41,362 nt of DNA from Clostridium sp. CAG:780 (GTDB lineage: Bacteria; Bacillota; Clostridia; TANB77; CAG-508), in the NCBI GenBank assembly GCA_000434195.1, contig HF994458.1:1-41362 (forward strand). The letters are read 5' to 3'. Shown here piece after piece: positions 25,490 to 32,922 of the stretch. The notes beneath the pieces are model-generated. The model searched no databases and was not told the origin of the DNA. It saw only the letters and a program-made list of their open reading frames with translations. Both the position numbers and the translations under genes were made by a program. Positions within the stretch are counted from its first letter, which is position 1; every line of letters starts with the position of its first letter.

Positions 25490-26734
25490 TTATATTAACC
25501 TTCTAGCAGTTGCATATCTATTGTAATAACTTCCCGATAGCAATGTTGATATTTTTACGCAATATCCTGTTCCTGAAGATGCATGTATAAATTCTCCATT
25601 TCCAATATAAATTCCGCAATGTCCTATTCCATCCATAGTTGGATATTCCAAAAAGAATACCAAATCTCCCGGTTGCAAATTTTCTTTCGCTACATATTCG
25701 CCTCTATTAGACTGTGCACTAGCTGAATGGCTTAGTGAGTATCCAAAGTGCTTATATACATACATTGTAAATCCCGAACAGTCAAAAGAGGAGCTTCCAG
25801 ATCCGCCATATACATATGGGCATCCAAGATATTGCTTTGCATATGCTACTATTTCCTCTCCAAGACTTGAAGAAGTATTTGTAGATTCTTGTTTCTCTGG
25901 TTCTATCTCTATAAACTTACCACTTCTGTTAGTTTCCCCCGTTTTGTTATCTGATAATAAGTTCTTATAAATATAACCTTCAAACTCTTTATATTTTATT
26001 TTATACCATTCCCCATTTTCTCCTACTACTGTAACATCTGTATCCTTTATTAGAGAAGTTACAATTTCGTCACTTGTTGATGGTCCTTTTCTCACATACA
26101 CAGACAAAGAATTTACATACTTTGTAACCGTATTATCATATAGAGTCTCATCTTCATTATTAACTGGTTCATCTGTTACAGTATTATCTACAACATTTTC
26201 CTCTTTATCTTCATTATTATTTTTAGTTGTTGTAACATTTGTAGTAATCCATCCAGCTAAACTATCAGTCTGTATAAAAGTCCATTTATTAGCCTTTGAA
26301 ATAACCGTTACAACATCGCCCTTTTTTAGTGTTCCAATGCTGTTAGCATTTATTAGTGGTAATATTTTTATATTTAATTTCTCCGATTCTATTGTCATCG
26401 TAGTTCCTACTTCATTCGTGCTAGTAATTGTTTGACCACTTTGACTTGGTTCAGAATTAGTTATTTCTTCTTGATTGTTAACCGTTATATATTCCTTGCT
26501 TACAAATCCTTCTGTATCTTTGAACTTTACTTTATACCACCCATTAGATTCAGAAACAATTTCTACCTCATCACCCTGGCTTAATAACTTTAAAATATCA
26601 GCAGACGTAGATGCTTCTTTTCTCAAATTTAAAGTTTCTGTATTTACATTTCCCGTAGACGCCTGTACTTTATTTGCAAATACTATCATTAGTATAATTA
26701 TTGCACTTGCTATTAAATATTTTACTTTACCCAT
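25490..26734 (-). CDS. Secreted SH3b-NlpC/P60 cell-wall hydrolase
   Basis: The 414-residue protein has a signal peptide (MGKVKYLIASAIIILMIVFANKVQA), three bacterial SH3 repeats (about residues 28-85, 105-165 and 205-265) joined by Thr/Asn/Glu-rich linkers, and a C-terminal NlpC/P60 domain. The catalytic Cys is in FDCSGFTMYVY and the His in GHCGIYIGNGEFIHA. Such enzymes are usually gamma-D-Glu-diamino acid endopeptidases that cut peptidoglycan stem peptides. It has a good promoter and is followed closely by comEC. Confidence 0.94.
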   Translation of the reverse strand: MGKVKYLIASAIIILMIVFANKVQASTGNVNTETLNLRKEASTSADILKLLSQGDEVEIVSESNGWYKVKFKDTEGFVSKEYITVNNQEEITNSEPSQSGQTITSTNEVGTTMTIESEKLNIKILPLINANSIGTLKKGDVVTVISKANKWTFIQTDSLAGWITTNVTTTKNNNEDKEENVVDNTVTDEPVNNEDETLYDNTVTKYVNSLSVYVRKGPSTSDEIVTSLIKDTDVTVVGENGEWYKIKYKEFEGYIYKNLLSDNKTGETNRSGKFIEIEPEKQESTNTSSSLGEEIVAYAKQYLGCPYVYGGSGSSSFDCSGFTMYVYKHFGYSLSHSASAQSNRGEYVAKENLQPGDLVFFLEYPTMDGIGHCGIYIGNGEFIHASSGTGYCVKISTLLSGSYYNRYATARRLI

Positions 26735-26789
26735 ACGCTTCTCCTAAATAATATATAGTTTTTATTATTTCTTTAGTATTCACGCTTAT

Positions 26790-26818
26790 AGTATATAATT
26801 AAAATCTCAAAAAGTCAA
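26790..26818 (-). promoter_or_regulatory. Sigma-A promoter of the NlpC/P60 gene
   Basis: Minus-strand TTGACT (26818-26813) and TATACT (26795-26790) have 17-nt spacing. Confidence 0.75.
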
Positions 26819-26859
26819 TTTATATGCTGTATATTTTTGATTTTTCATCGCAAAATAAA

Positions 26860-26905
26860 ATAGCAAGGTTTTACAATTACTTGTAATCCCCTGCTATATT
26901 ATATT
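26860..26905 (-). terminator. Probable terminator of tuf
   Basis: On the minus strand ATAGCA pairs with TGCTAT around an inner hairpin (TTACA...TGTAA), followed by TTTATTTTG. It lies just downstream of the tuf stop codon. Confidence 0.6.
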
Positions 26906-26915
26906 CAAGTTATTA

Positions 26916-27464
26916 TTACTCGATTATTTCAGAAACAACACCTGAACCAACTGTTCTACCACCTTCACGGATAGCGAATCTTAGTCCTTTTTCGATAGCG
27001 ATTGGTGTGATTAATTCGATTGTCATGTTTACGTTATCTCCTGGCATAACCATTTCTGTTCCAGCTTCTAGTTCGATAACACCTGTAACGTCTGTTGTTC
27101 TAAAGTAGAATTGTGGTCTATATCCATTGAAGAATGGTGTATGACGTCCACCTTCGTCTTTAGTTAGAACGTATACTTGTGATTTGAATTTTGTATGTGG
27201 ATGTATTGTTCCAGGTTTTGCAAGAACTTGACCTCTTTCAACGTCTGTTCTTTGAACACCTCTTAATAATACACCGATATTATCTCCAGCTTCAGCTTGA
27301 TCTAATAATTTTCTGAACATTTCAACACCTGTTACAACAGTTTTTGTAGAAGGTTTAATTCCAACGATTTCAACTTCGTCTTGTAATTTAACTTCTCCTC
27401 TTTCAACTCTACCAGTAACAACTGTTCCACGACCTGTTATTGTCATAACATCTTCGATAGGCAT
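26916..27464 (-). CDS. tuf: Elongation factor Tu, C-terminal part (separated by frameshift)
   Basis: This reading frame of 182 codons encodes domains II and III of EF-Tu, from MPIEDVMTITGRGTVVTGRVERG to the normal end GSGVVSEIIE. It is not a complete gene. In a normal tuf it would be continuous with the frame at 27479-28207. The frame remains open further upstream, through residues that read PTPARPVDKPF, so the apparent ATG at 27464 is only an internal methionine and has no ribosome binding site. The break comes from a 92-nt tandem duplication. Either the gene is damaged or two tuf alleles were joined in assembly. Confidence 0.9.
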   Translation of the reverse strand: MPIEDVMTITGRGTVVTGRVERGEVKLQDEVEIVGIKPSTKTVVTGVEMFRKLLDQAEAGDNIGVLLRGVQRTDVERGQVLAKPGTIHPHTKFKSQVYVLTKDEGGRHTPFFNGYRPQFYFRTTDVTGVIELEAGTEMVMPGDNVNMTIELITPIAIEKGLRFAIREGGRTVGSGVVSEIIE

Positions 27465-27595
27465 TAAGAATGGCTTATCTACTGGTCTTGCTGGTGTTGG
27501 GATATAAGTACAACTGTTCCTCTACCTGTTATTGTCATAACGTCTTCAATAGGCATTAAGAATGGTTGGTCGATTGGTCTTTCTGGTGTTGGGAT
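27417..27595 (-). repeat. Diverged tandem duplication inside tuf (2 x 87 nt, period 92)
   Basis: The copies are 27509-27595 and 27417-27503. They encode the same EF-Tu segment (IPTPxRPxDxPFLMPIEDV and on) and differ at roughly ten positions, including the amino acid changes E/A, I/V and Q/K. The period of 92 is not a multiple of three, so the frame shifts at the junction. Confidence 0.92.
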
Positions 27596-28207
27596 GTAGT
27601 TATCAACTGCATCTAATAATTCTTTTATGCATTGATATTCTGGAGCATTTGGATCTGTTGATGTGCTCTCTAATACTTTTAATGAAGATCCTTTTACGAT
27701 TGGAATCTCGTCTCCTGGGAAATCATAGCTTGATAATAAGTCTCTAACTTCCATTTCAACTAATTCTAATAATTCTGGATCATCAACCATATCACATTTA
27801 TTTAAGTAAACAACGATGTATTTAACACCAACTTGTCTAGCTAATAATATATGTTCTCTAGTTTGAGGCATTGGGCCGTCAGCTGCTGAAACTACTAATA
27901 TAGCTCCATCCATTTGAGCAGCACCTGTGATCATGTTCTTAACGTAGTCTGCGTGTCCTGGGCAGTCAACGTGTGCATAATGTCTTTTTTCTGTTTCATA
28001 CTCAACGTGTGCTGTGTTGATTGTGATTCCTCTTGCTTTTTCTTCTGGAGCACCGTCGATTTGATCGTATGCTTCATATTTTGCTTGTCCTAATAAGCTT
28101 AAGTATTTTGTTATAGCTGCTGTTGTTGTTGTTTTTCCGTGGTCAACGTGACCGATTGTACCAATGTTAACGTGTGGCTTTGATCTTACAAATTTTTCCT
28201 TTGCCAT
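27479..28207 (-). CDS. tuf: Elongation factor Tu, N-terminal GTPase part (truncated by frameshift)
   Basis: EF-Tu delivers aminoacyl-tRNA to the ribosome. This frame encodes the whole G domain: P-loop GHVDHGKTT, switch I RGITI, G3 DCPGH, and G4 NKCDMVDD. It runs to the start of domain II, then reads nine foreign residues (LISQHQQDQ) and stops because of the 92-nt duplication. It has a good AGGAGGAAATTAAAA site before the ATG at 28207. It lies 490 nt downstream of fusA, as the last gene of the str operon. As written, the product would be inactive; most Clostridia have a second tuf gene elsewhere. Confidence 0.93.
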   Translation of the reverse strand: MAKEKFVRSKPHVNIGTIGHVDHGKTTTTAAITKYLSLLGQAKYEAYDQIDGAPEEKARGITINTAHVEYETEKRHYAHVDCPGHADYVKNMITGAAQMDGAILVVSAADGPMPQTREHILLARQVGVKYIVVYLNKCDMVDDPELLELVEMEVRDLLSSYDFPGDEIPIVKGSSLKVLESTSTDPNAPEYQCIKELLDAVDNYIPTPERPIDQPFLMPIEDVMTITGRGTVVLISQHQQDQ

Positions 28208-28701
28208 TTTTAATTTCCTCCTTTAATTTTTGAAGTTTGTTTTAGAATTAGTATTTAACATATCTCAAGTCCTAGTTTGTATATAATTTAATATTCAATA
28301 AATTCAAATTTATAAATTAAATTTGTATTTAGTAAATTTAATTTTATATATTTAATTAAGAATTTGTTTTATGCTGTAATATTTAATTCTTGTTCAACTT
28401 CTATTATTTTTAATATTAATAACTTAGTTTTAGTGAAGATTGGCTAATCGATTATATTTACAGCTTACAAAAACTGTATTTATATCTTTTAACTTTTCTT
28501 CATACATAAGCATTTTATAATATTTTTACGATTTTTGCAATAGTTTTAGCTATTTTTATATATTAAAACTATTTTATCTTGTTTTTAGAGTTTGTTACTC
28601 TATATTAGTTATAAATAATTTTGTATATAAGTAACTATTCAAAATATCATAAATATAATAAATCTGTGTATTTATAAATAGTTACTTTATACTATTTATT
28701 A
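28208..28701. other. AT-rich intergenic region between fusA and tuf
   Basis: No ORF with a ribosome binding site and no tRNA-like cloverleaf is visible in these 494 nt. An 11-nt perfect inverted repeat (AAGTAACTATT at 28629-28639, AATAGTTACTT at 28677-28687) could form a long hairpin just downstream of fusA. A shorter hairpin TAGAG/CTCTA follows at about 28587-28604. There are many TTTAAT tracts near 28300-28370. The tuf leader and any tuf-specific promoter must lie here, but I see no convincing -35/-10 pair. Confidence 0.5.
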
Positions 28702-30792
28702 CTAATTTTCTTTCTTTGATCTACTTGCAATAATTTGCTCAAGTATTGATTTTGGAACTTCTTCGTAATGGCTTGGTTCCATTGAGTATGTTCCTCTACC
28801 TTGTGTTTTAGAACGTAAGTCTGTTGCATAACCAAACATTTCTGAAAGTGGAATAAATCCTCTTATTATTTGATTTCCTGAAGCAGCTTCCATTCCTTCC
28901 ATTCTACCACGTCTAGCATTAATGTCTCCAATAACATCTCCCATGTATTCTTCTGGAACTGTTATTTCAACTCTCATGATAGGCTCTAGTATAACAGATT
29001 TAGCTTGTTTACATCCTTCTTTGAATGCCATTGATGCAGCAATCTTGAATGCCATTTCTGAAGAGTCAACATCATGGTATGAACCATCAACTAAAGTTGC
29101 TTTGAAGTCTATAACTGGGTAACCAGCTAATATACCACTCATTGCAGCCTCTCTTAGACCTTCTTCTGTTGGTTTGATGAATTCTTTTGGAACTACACCA
29201 CCAACGATTTTGCTTTCAAATTGTACACCTGAACCTGGCTCTAATGGTTCCATTTCGAACCAAACGTCACCATATTGTCCATGACCACCAGATTGACGAA
29301 CAAACTTACCTTGAACTTTAACTTTATTTCTGATTGTTTCCTTGTAAGAAACTTGTGGTTTACCTACTGTACATTCAACTTTGAATTCTCTCTTTAATCT
29401 GTCAACGATAATGTCTAGGTGAAGCTCACCCATTCCTGCGATTATTGTTTGACCAGATTCTTGATCTGTCCAGGTTTTGAATGTTGGGTCTTCTTCAGCA
29501 AGTTTTGCTAAAGCTATTCCCATTTTTTCGCTGTTAGCTTTGTCCTTTGGCTCGATAGCTATATCGATAACTGGCTCTGGGAATTCCATAGATTCTAGTA
29601 TAACTGGATGTGCTGGATCACATAGTGTATCACCTGTTGATACTTCTTTTAATCCAACTGCTGCTGCAATGTCTCCAGCATAAACTTTTTCTATATCTTG
29701 TCTATGGTTAGCATGCATTAATAGGATTCTTCCTATTCTGTCTTTCTTTTCCTTAGTAGCATTTAATATTGTAGAACCTGTTGTTAAAGTTCCTGAATAT
29801 ACTCTAAAGAAACATAGTTTTCCAACAAATGGGTCAGTCATTATTTTGAATGCTAATGCTGAGAAAGGCTCTTTGTCATCTGTCTTTCTTTCTACTTCAT
29901 TTCCGTTTTCATCTACACCTTTGATTGGTGGTATGTCAAGTGGAGATGGTAAGTAGTCAACAACTGCATTTAATAATTCTTGAACACCTTTGTTTTTATA
30001 TGATGATCCACAAGTTACAAGAATTAAACTATTGTTTATAGTTCCTTTTCTTAGTCCAACTTTGATTTCATCTTCTGATAGTTCTGCACCGTCAAGATAT
30101 TTCATCATTAAGTCATCATCTTGTTCTGCTGCAGCTTCTATCATTTCTTGTCTGTATTTTTCTGCATCTGCTTTCATATCTTCAGGGATTTCACATTCTT
30201 CGATGTCTCTTCCTAAATCATCTTTATGAACGAAAGCTTTCATTTTCATTAAGTCAACTATTCCTTGGAAGTTGTCTTCTGAACCAATTGGTAATTGGAT
30301 TGGAACTGGATGAGCTCCTAATCTTGTTCTTATTTGGTTAACACATGCATAGAAATCAGCACCTGTTATATCCATTTTGTTTACATATACCATTCTTGGA
30401 ACTTGATATTTGTCAGCTTGTCTCCAAACTGTTTCAGATTGTGGTTGAACTCCACCTTTAGCAGCTAAAACTAATACAGCACTGTCAAGAACTCTTAAAG
30501 ATCTTTCAACTTCAACTGTAAAGTCAACGTGTCCCGGGGTATCAATGATGTTTATTCTTGTACCCTTCCAGTTACATGTTGTTGCAGCTGATGTGATTGT
30601 TATACCTCTCTCTTGCTCTTGAACCATCCAGTCCATAGTAGCAGCACCATCGTGAACTTCACCGATTTTGTGAGTTCTACCAGTGTAGAAAAGTATTCTC
30701 TCTGTAGTTGTTGTTTTTCCTGCATCAATATGGGCCATTATTCCTATATTTCTTGTTTTCTCCAAAGGAAATTCTCTTCCGTCTGTTGCCAT
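28702..30792 (-). CDS. fusA: Elongation factor G
   Basis: EF-G catalyses GTP-dependent translocation on the ribosome. At 696 residues it is full length. The G domain shows AHIDAGKTT (G1), RGITI (switch I), DTPGHVDF (G3) and NKMD (G4); later domains include the conserved SGGHGQYGDV and INARRGRM segments. It is preceded by AGGAGG and lies downstream of rpsG in the usual str-operon order. The leader (30793-31111) is filled by two palindromic repeats. No internal duplication is seen here, unlike in tuf and rpsG. Confidence 0.97.
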   Translation of the reverse strand: MATDGREFPLEKTRNIGIMAHIDAGKTTTTERILFYTGRTHKIGEVHDGAATMDWMVQEQERGITITSAATTCNWKGTRINIIDTPGHVDFTVEVERSLRVLDSAVLVLAAKGGVQPQSETVWRQADKYQVPRMVYVNKMDITGADFYACVNQIRTRLGAHPVPIQLPIGSEDNFQGIVDLMKMKAFVHKDDLGRDIEECEIPEDMKADAEKYRQEMIEAAAEQDDDLMMKYLDGAELSEDEIKVGLRKGTINNSLILVTCGSSYKNKGVQELLNAVVDYLPSPLDIPPIKGVDENGNEVERKTDDKEPFSALAFKIMTDPFVGKLCFFRVYSGTLTTGSTILNATKEKKDRIGRILLMHANHRQDIEKVYAGDIAAAVGLKEVSTGDTLCDPAHPVILESMEFPEPVIDIAIEPKDKANSEKMGIALAKLAEEDPTFKTWTDQESGQTIIAGMGELHLDIIVDRLKREFKVECTVGKPQVSYKETIRNKVKVQGKFVRQSGGHGQYGDVWFEMEPLEPGSGVQFESKIVGGVVPKEFIKPTEEGLREAAMSGILAGYPVIDFKATLVDGSYHDVDSSEMAFKIAASMAFKEGCKQAKSVILEPIMRVEITVPEEYMGDVIGDINARRGRMEGMEAASGNQIIRGFIPLSEMFGYATDLRSKTQGRGTYSMEPSHYEEVPKSILEQIIASRSKKEN

Positions 30793-30850
30793 CTTTTTAT
30801 TTTTCCTCCTTTTATTACATATTTGTTTGTGAGATTATTAATTTTATTTT

Positions 30851-30970
30851 CAGAATTTTAACTAGGAACAAGTATTGCGAGGCAGTCTAGCTAAAAAAGC
30901 GCAGATAGTACGTGTTGTACATTGAGCATTTTTTTATGCAAAGACTAGCATAACAAAACATAGTTCTTAA
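30851..30970. repeat. Palindromic intercistronic repeat, copy A
   Basis: This imperfect palindrome is centred on GTACGTGTTGTAC near 30908-30920. The arm CAAGTATTGCGAGGCAGTCTAGC faces GCAAAGACTAGCATAACAAAAC. Nearly the same sequence recurs as copy C at 32048-32150. Together with copy B it occupies most of the rpsG-fusA gap. Confidence 0.8.
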
Positions 30971-30981
30971 TTAATTTGATT

Positions 30982-31110
30982 CTCGAAATTTTGATTAGAA
31001 GCAAGTATAACAAGGCAACCGAATCAAAAATACCGGAAACGTACATGGTGTACGTTGAGGATATTTTTAGATGATGGTTAACGCAGTTAGACGTAGCTTA
31101 TAATTAAAAT
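30982..31110. repeat. Palindromic intercistronic repeat, copy B
   Basis: It has the same architecture as copies A and C (CAAGTAT, AGGCA, a central GTACATGGTGTAC, a GAGGAT turn) but diverged arms. AAAAATACCGGAAACGTAC faces GTACGTTGAGGATATTTTT. It ends at the rpsG stop codon. Confidence 0.75.
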
Positions 31111-31111
31111 T

Positions 31112-31708
31112 TTAGAATTTGTAATGAGCAAAAGCCTTATTAGCCTCAGCCATTTTATGCATATCTTCTTTCTTCTTGAAAGATCCACCGTTACCAGCTA
31201 CTGCATCCATTATTTCTCCTGCTAATTTTTCAGCCATAGTTTTTTCATGTCTTTTTCTAGCATAGCTTACTAGCCATCTAAGTCCTAATGTTTGTCTTCT
31301 TTCTGGTCTAATCTCTAATGGTACTTGGTATGTAGCACCACCAATTCTTCTAGCTTTAACTTCTAGAACTGGCATTACGTTGTTTAGTGCTGCTTCAAAT
31401 ACTTCTAGTGGATCTTTTTGCTCTTTTTCTTTTATGATATCAAATGCATCTTGGTATGTTGCACCACCAATTCTTCTTGCTTTAACTTCAAGAACTGGCA
31501 TTACGTTGTTTAGTGCTTCTTCAAATACTTCTAGTGGATTTTTTTGCTCTTTTTCTTTTATAATGTCAAATGCATCATAAACTATTGTTTGAGCAACTGT
31601 TTTTTTACCATCAAGCATTACGTTGTTTATTAATTTTGTAACAACTTTGCTATTGTATATTGGATCTGGTAATACTTCTCTTTTTGCTATAAATCCTTTT
31701 CTTGGCAC
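31112..31708 (-). CDS. rpsG: 30S ribosomal protein S7 with a 42-residue internal duplication
   Basis: S7 is a primary 16S-rRNA head-assembly protein. The usual length is about 156 residues; this frame has 198 because a 126-nt in-frame duplication repeats DAFDIIKEKEQK...RRIGGATYQ. The N-terminus MPRKGFIAKREVLPDPIY and the C-terminus YARKRHEKTMAEKLAGEI...ANKAFAHYKF are normal. The start is GTG at 31708 with GGAGGG upstream. The insertion falls within the conserved core, so a functional product is doubtful; an assembly artefact is possible. Confidence 0.93.
   Translation of the reverse strand: MPRKGFIAKREVLPDPIYNSKVVTKLINNVMLDGKKTVAQTIVYDAFDIIKEKEQKNPLEVFEEALNNVMPVLEVKARRIGGATYQDAFDIIKEKEQKDPLEVFEAALNNVMPVLEVKARRIGGATYQVPLEIRPERRQTLGLRWLVSYARKRHEKTMAEKLAGEIMDAVAGNGGSFKKKEDMHKMAEANKAFAHYKF
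31326..31577 (-). repeat. In-frame tandem duplication inside rpsG (2 x 126 nt)
   Basis: The two copies are about 31326-31451 and 31452-31577. They differ mainly at silent positions plus two amino acids (N/D after EQK, and E/A before LNNVMP), so the copies are diverged alleles, not a fresh exact duplication. Confidence 0.92.
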
Positions 31709-31960
31709 TTTTCTTCCCTCCTTATAAAATTGATACTAATTTATTACCTAGTATCTTCGGTACTCTAAAAAGTTTAATACTAAGCCTTCGGCTTTTCTTC
31801 TTAAAACATTTCTAGTTTAGTGCTTTTTGCTATATATCCTTTTCTTGGCACTATTCTTCCCTCCTTATAAAATTTGATACTAATATTTACCTAGTATCTT
31901 AGGTACTCTAAAAAGTTCAATACTAATCCTTCTCGAAACTTTTTCAGTTTAGTGCTATAT
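31684..31960 (-). repeat. Tandem duplication of the rpsG leader and first codons
   Basis: The block about 31684-31823 is repeated with mismatches at about 31825-31960. Both contain the ribosome binding site, the GTG start with PRKG, the AGTATC/GGTACT hairpin and the AATACTAA tract. The period is about 143 nt. Confidence 0.85.
31801..31851 (-). pseudogene. rpsG: Truncated second start of rpsG
   Basis: A GTG at 31851, with the same GGAGGG site, opens a frame reading MPRKGYIAKSTKLEMF and then stops. The first nine residues match the true S7 start, with F to Y at position six; the rest is unrelated leader sequence. It is part of the leader duplication. Confidence 0.8.
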
Positions 31961-32040
31961 AATTTATTTTTAATTTAAGTACCTTAAATTAATAAGTTAT
32001 ATGCACTATAATGTAGATCTACTACTTTAAAATTCTCTAC

Positions 32041-32165
32041 AGAATTTGGAATTAGAAACAAGTATTGCGAGGCAGTCTAGCTAAAAAAGCGCAGATAGTA
32101 CGTGTTGTACATCGAGCATTTTTTATGCGAAGACTAACGAAGCAAGACCAGTTTATAATTTCAAA
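32041..32165. repeat. Palindromic intercistronic repeat, copy C
   Basis: Nearly identical to copy A over about 70 nt (AAGTATTGCGAGGCAG through GTACGTGTTGTAC and on), and ending at the rpsL stop codon. GTCTAGCTAAAAAAGCGC faces GCATTTTTTATGCGAAGAC. Confidence 0.8.
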
Positions 32166-32167
32166 TT

Positions 32168-32581
32168 TTATTTTTTAGGACGCTTAGCTCCATACTTTGA
32201 TCTACCTTGCATTCTGTCTTTGACACCTGCTGTATCTAAAGTTCCTCTTATGATGTGGTATCTAACACCTGGAAGATCTTTTACTCTTCCTCCTCTTATT
32301 AGAACAACACTGTGCTCTTGTAAGTTGTGTCCGATTCCAGGAATATAAGATGTTACTTCGTATCCGTTTGAAAGTTTAACTCTGGCAACTTTTCTTAATG
32401 CTGAGTTTGGCTTCTTAGGTGTAACAGTTTTAACTACAGTACATACACCTCTTTTTTGTGGTGCTCTTCTGTCTGTTGTTTTCTTTTTCATAGAATTGTA
32501 TCCATGTTGAAGAGCTGGTGATGTTGATTTTGTTGTTGTAGTTTTTCTTCCTTTTCTTACTAATTGGTTGATTGTTGGCAC
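32168..32581 (-). CDS. rpsL: 30S ribosomal protein S12
   Basis: S12 shapes the decoding centre. The 137-residue protein has the conserved TVTPKKPNSALRKVARV and PGIGHNLQEHSVVLIRGGRVKDLPG segments; the lysines whose mutation gives streptomycin resistance are wild type. The start is GTG at 32581, with AGGAGGTG eight nt before it. It is the first gene of the str operon here. rpoB/rpoC and an L7Ae-like gene, which often precede it, are absent, and a D,D-carboxypeptidase gene lies upstream instead. Confidence 0.97.
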   Translation of the reverse strand: MPTINQLVRKGRKTTTTKSTSPALQHGYNSMKKKTTDRRAPQKRGVCTVVKTVTPKKPNSALRKVARVKLSNGYEVTSYIPGIGHNLQEHSVVLIRGGRVKDLPGVRYHIIRGTLDTAGVKDRMQGRSKYGAKRPKK

Positions 32582-32641
32582 TTAAATTTCACCTCCTATT
32601 TTTTATTTGGTTTTATTAGCTTTTTATTTTTACGCAAAAGT

Positions 32642-32669
32642 AATAAAGCTAATTAAAACTAGCTTTATT
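32642..32669 (-). promoter_or_regulatory. Hairpin at the 5' end of the rpsL transcript
   Basis: The perfect 10-bp inverted repeat AATAAAGCTA / TAGCTTTATT has an 8-nt loop and begins one base after the -10 element. It would form the very 5' end of the mRNA, a position where it could stabilise the transcript. Confidence 0.6.
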
Positions 32670-32698
32670 ATTTTATCATATTTTGTTTGTTAAGTCAA
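32670..32698 (-). promoter_or_regulatory. Sigma-A promoter of the str operon (rpsL)
   Basis: Minus-strand TTGACT (32698-32693) and TAAAAT (32675-32670) have 17-nt spacing, about 90 nt upstream of rpsL. Confidence 0.82.
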
Positions 32699-32738
32699 TG
32701 TTTTTTTGCAACTTTTTTCCAGTTTCCGTAAGGCTTTT

Positions 32739-32764
32739 TGTCATTTTTTGACGTACGATTTTTC
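32739..32764 (+). promoter_or_regulatory. Recurrent 26-nt upstream motif, copy 3
   Basis: Plus-strand TGTCATTTT followed by TTGACGTACGATTTTTC, 22 of 26 positions identical to copy 1. A -10-like TATACT follows 23 nt later at 32788-32793, exactly the distance seen in copy 1. The intervening -35 (TTTATT) is poor, which would fit an activator-dependent promoter for the peptide gene. Confidence 0.5.
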
Positions 32765-32803
32765 TTTATTTTTAACATATTATTTTATATACTATTAATT
32801 ACC

Positions 32804-32819
32804 TCTATTATAGTAGAGC
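32804..32819 (+). promoter_or_regulatory. Palindrome in the leader of the 23-aa peptide gene
   Basis: CTCTATTATAGTAGAG is a 16-bp near-perfect palindrome 10 nt before the ribosome binding site. It could be an operator or a short leader hairpin. Confidence 0.35.
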
Positions 32820-32840
32820 TGTAATTGAGAGGAGGTGAAT

Positions 32841-32859
32841 TTATGAAACCTTTAATCGG
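32841..32859 (+). repeat. Direct repeat over the peptide start codon, copy 1
   Basis: TTATGAAACCTTTAATCGG covers the start codon and first five codons. It pairs with copy 2 at 32965-32983 (17 of 19 identical, no gaps). Confidence 0.85.
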
Positions 32860-32914
32860 ATTAATTGTGTTATTACTAATATACTTAATCTTAAAACTCT
32901 TCTTTGGACAGTAA
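32843..32914 (+). CDS. 23-aa hydrophobic peptide, candidate type I toxin (Fst/par-like)
   Basis: ATG at 32843 follows a near-perfect AGGAGGTG (32830-32837) with 5 nt spacing. The peptide starts MKPLIGLIVLL, is almost wholly hydrophobic through its middle (one membrane segment), and ends KLFFGQ. It is too short for normal gene finders. It is followed by a strong terminator, and the start-codon region is repeated at 32965-32983, inside a convergent transcript. A small single-span peptide, a shared terminator and a direct repeat over the start are the hallmarks of Fst-type toxins of par loci. Activity is inferred and not shown by sequence alone. Confidence 0.7.
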   Translation: MKPLIGLIVLLLIYLILKLFFGQ

Positions 32915-32922
32915 TAATACAT

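Noticed and set aside
28208..28701. tRNA genes in the fusA-tuf gap
   Set aside because: No GTTCRA-type T-loop with matching acceptor stem; the region is AT-rich with only simple inverted repeats.
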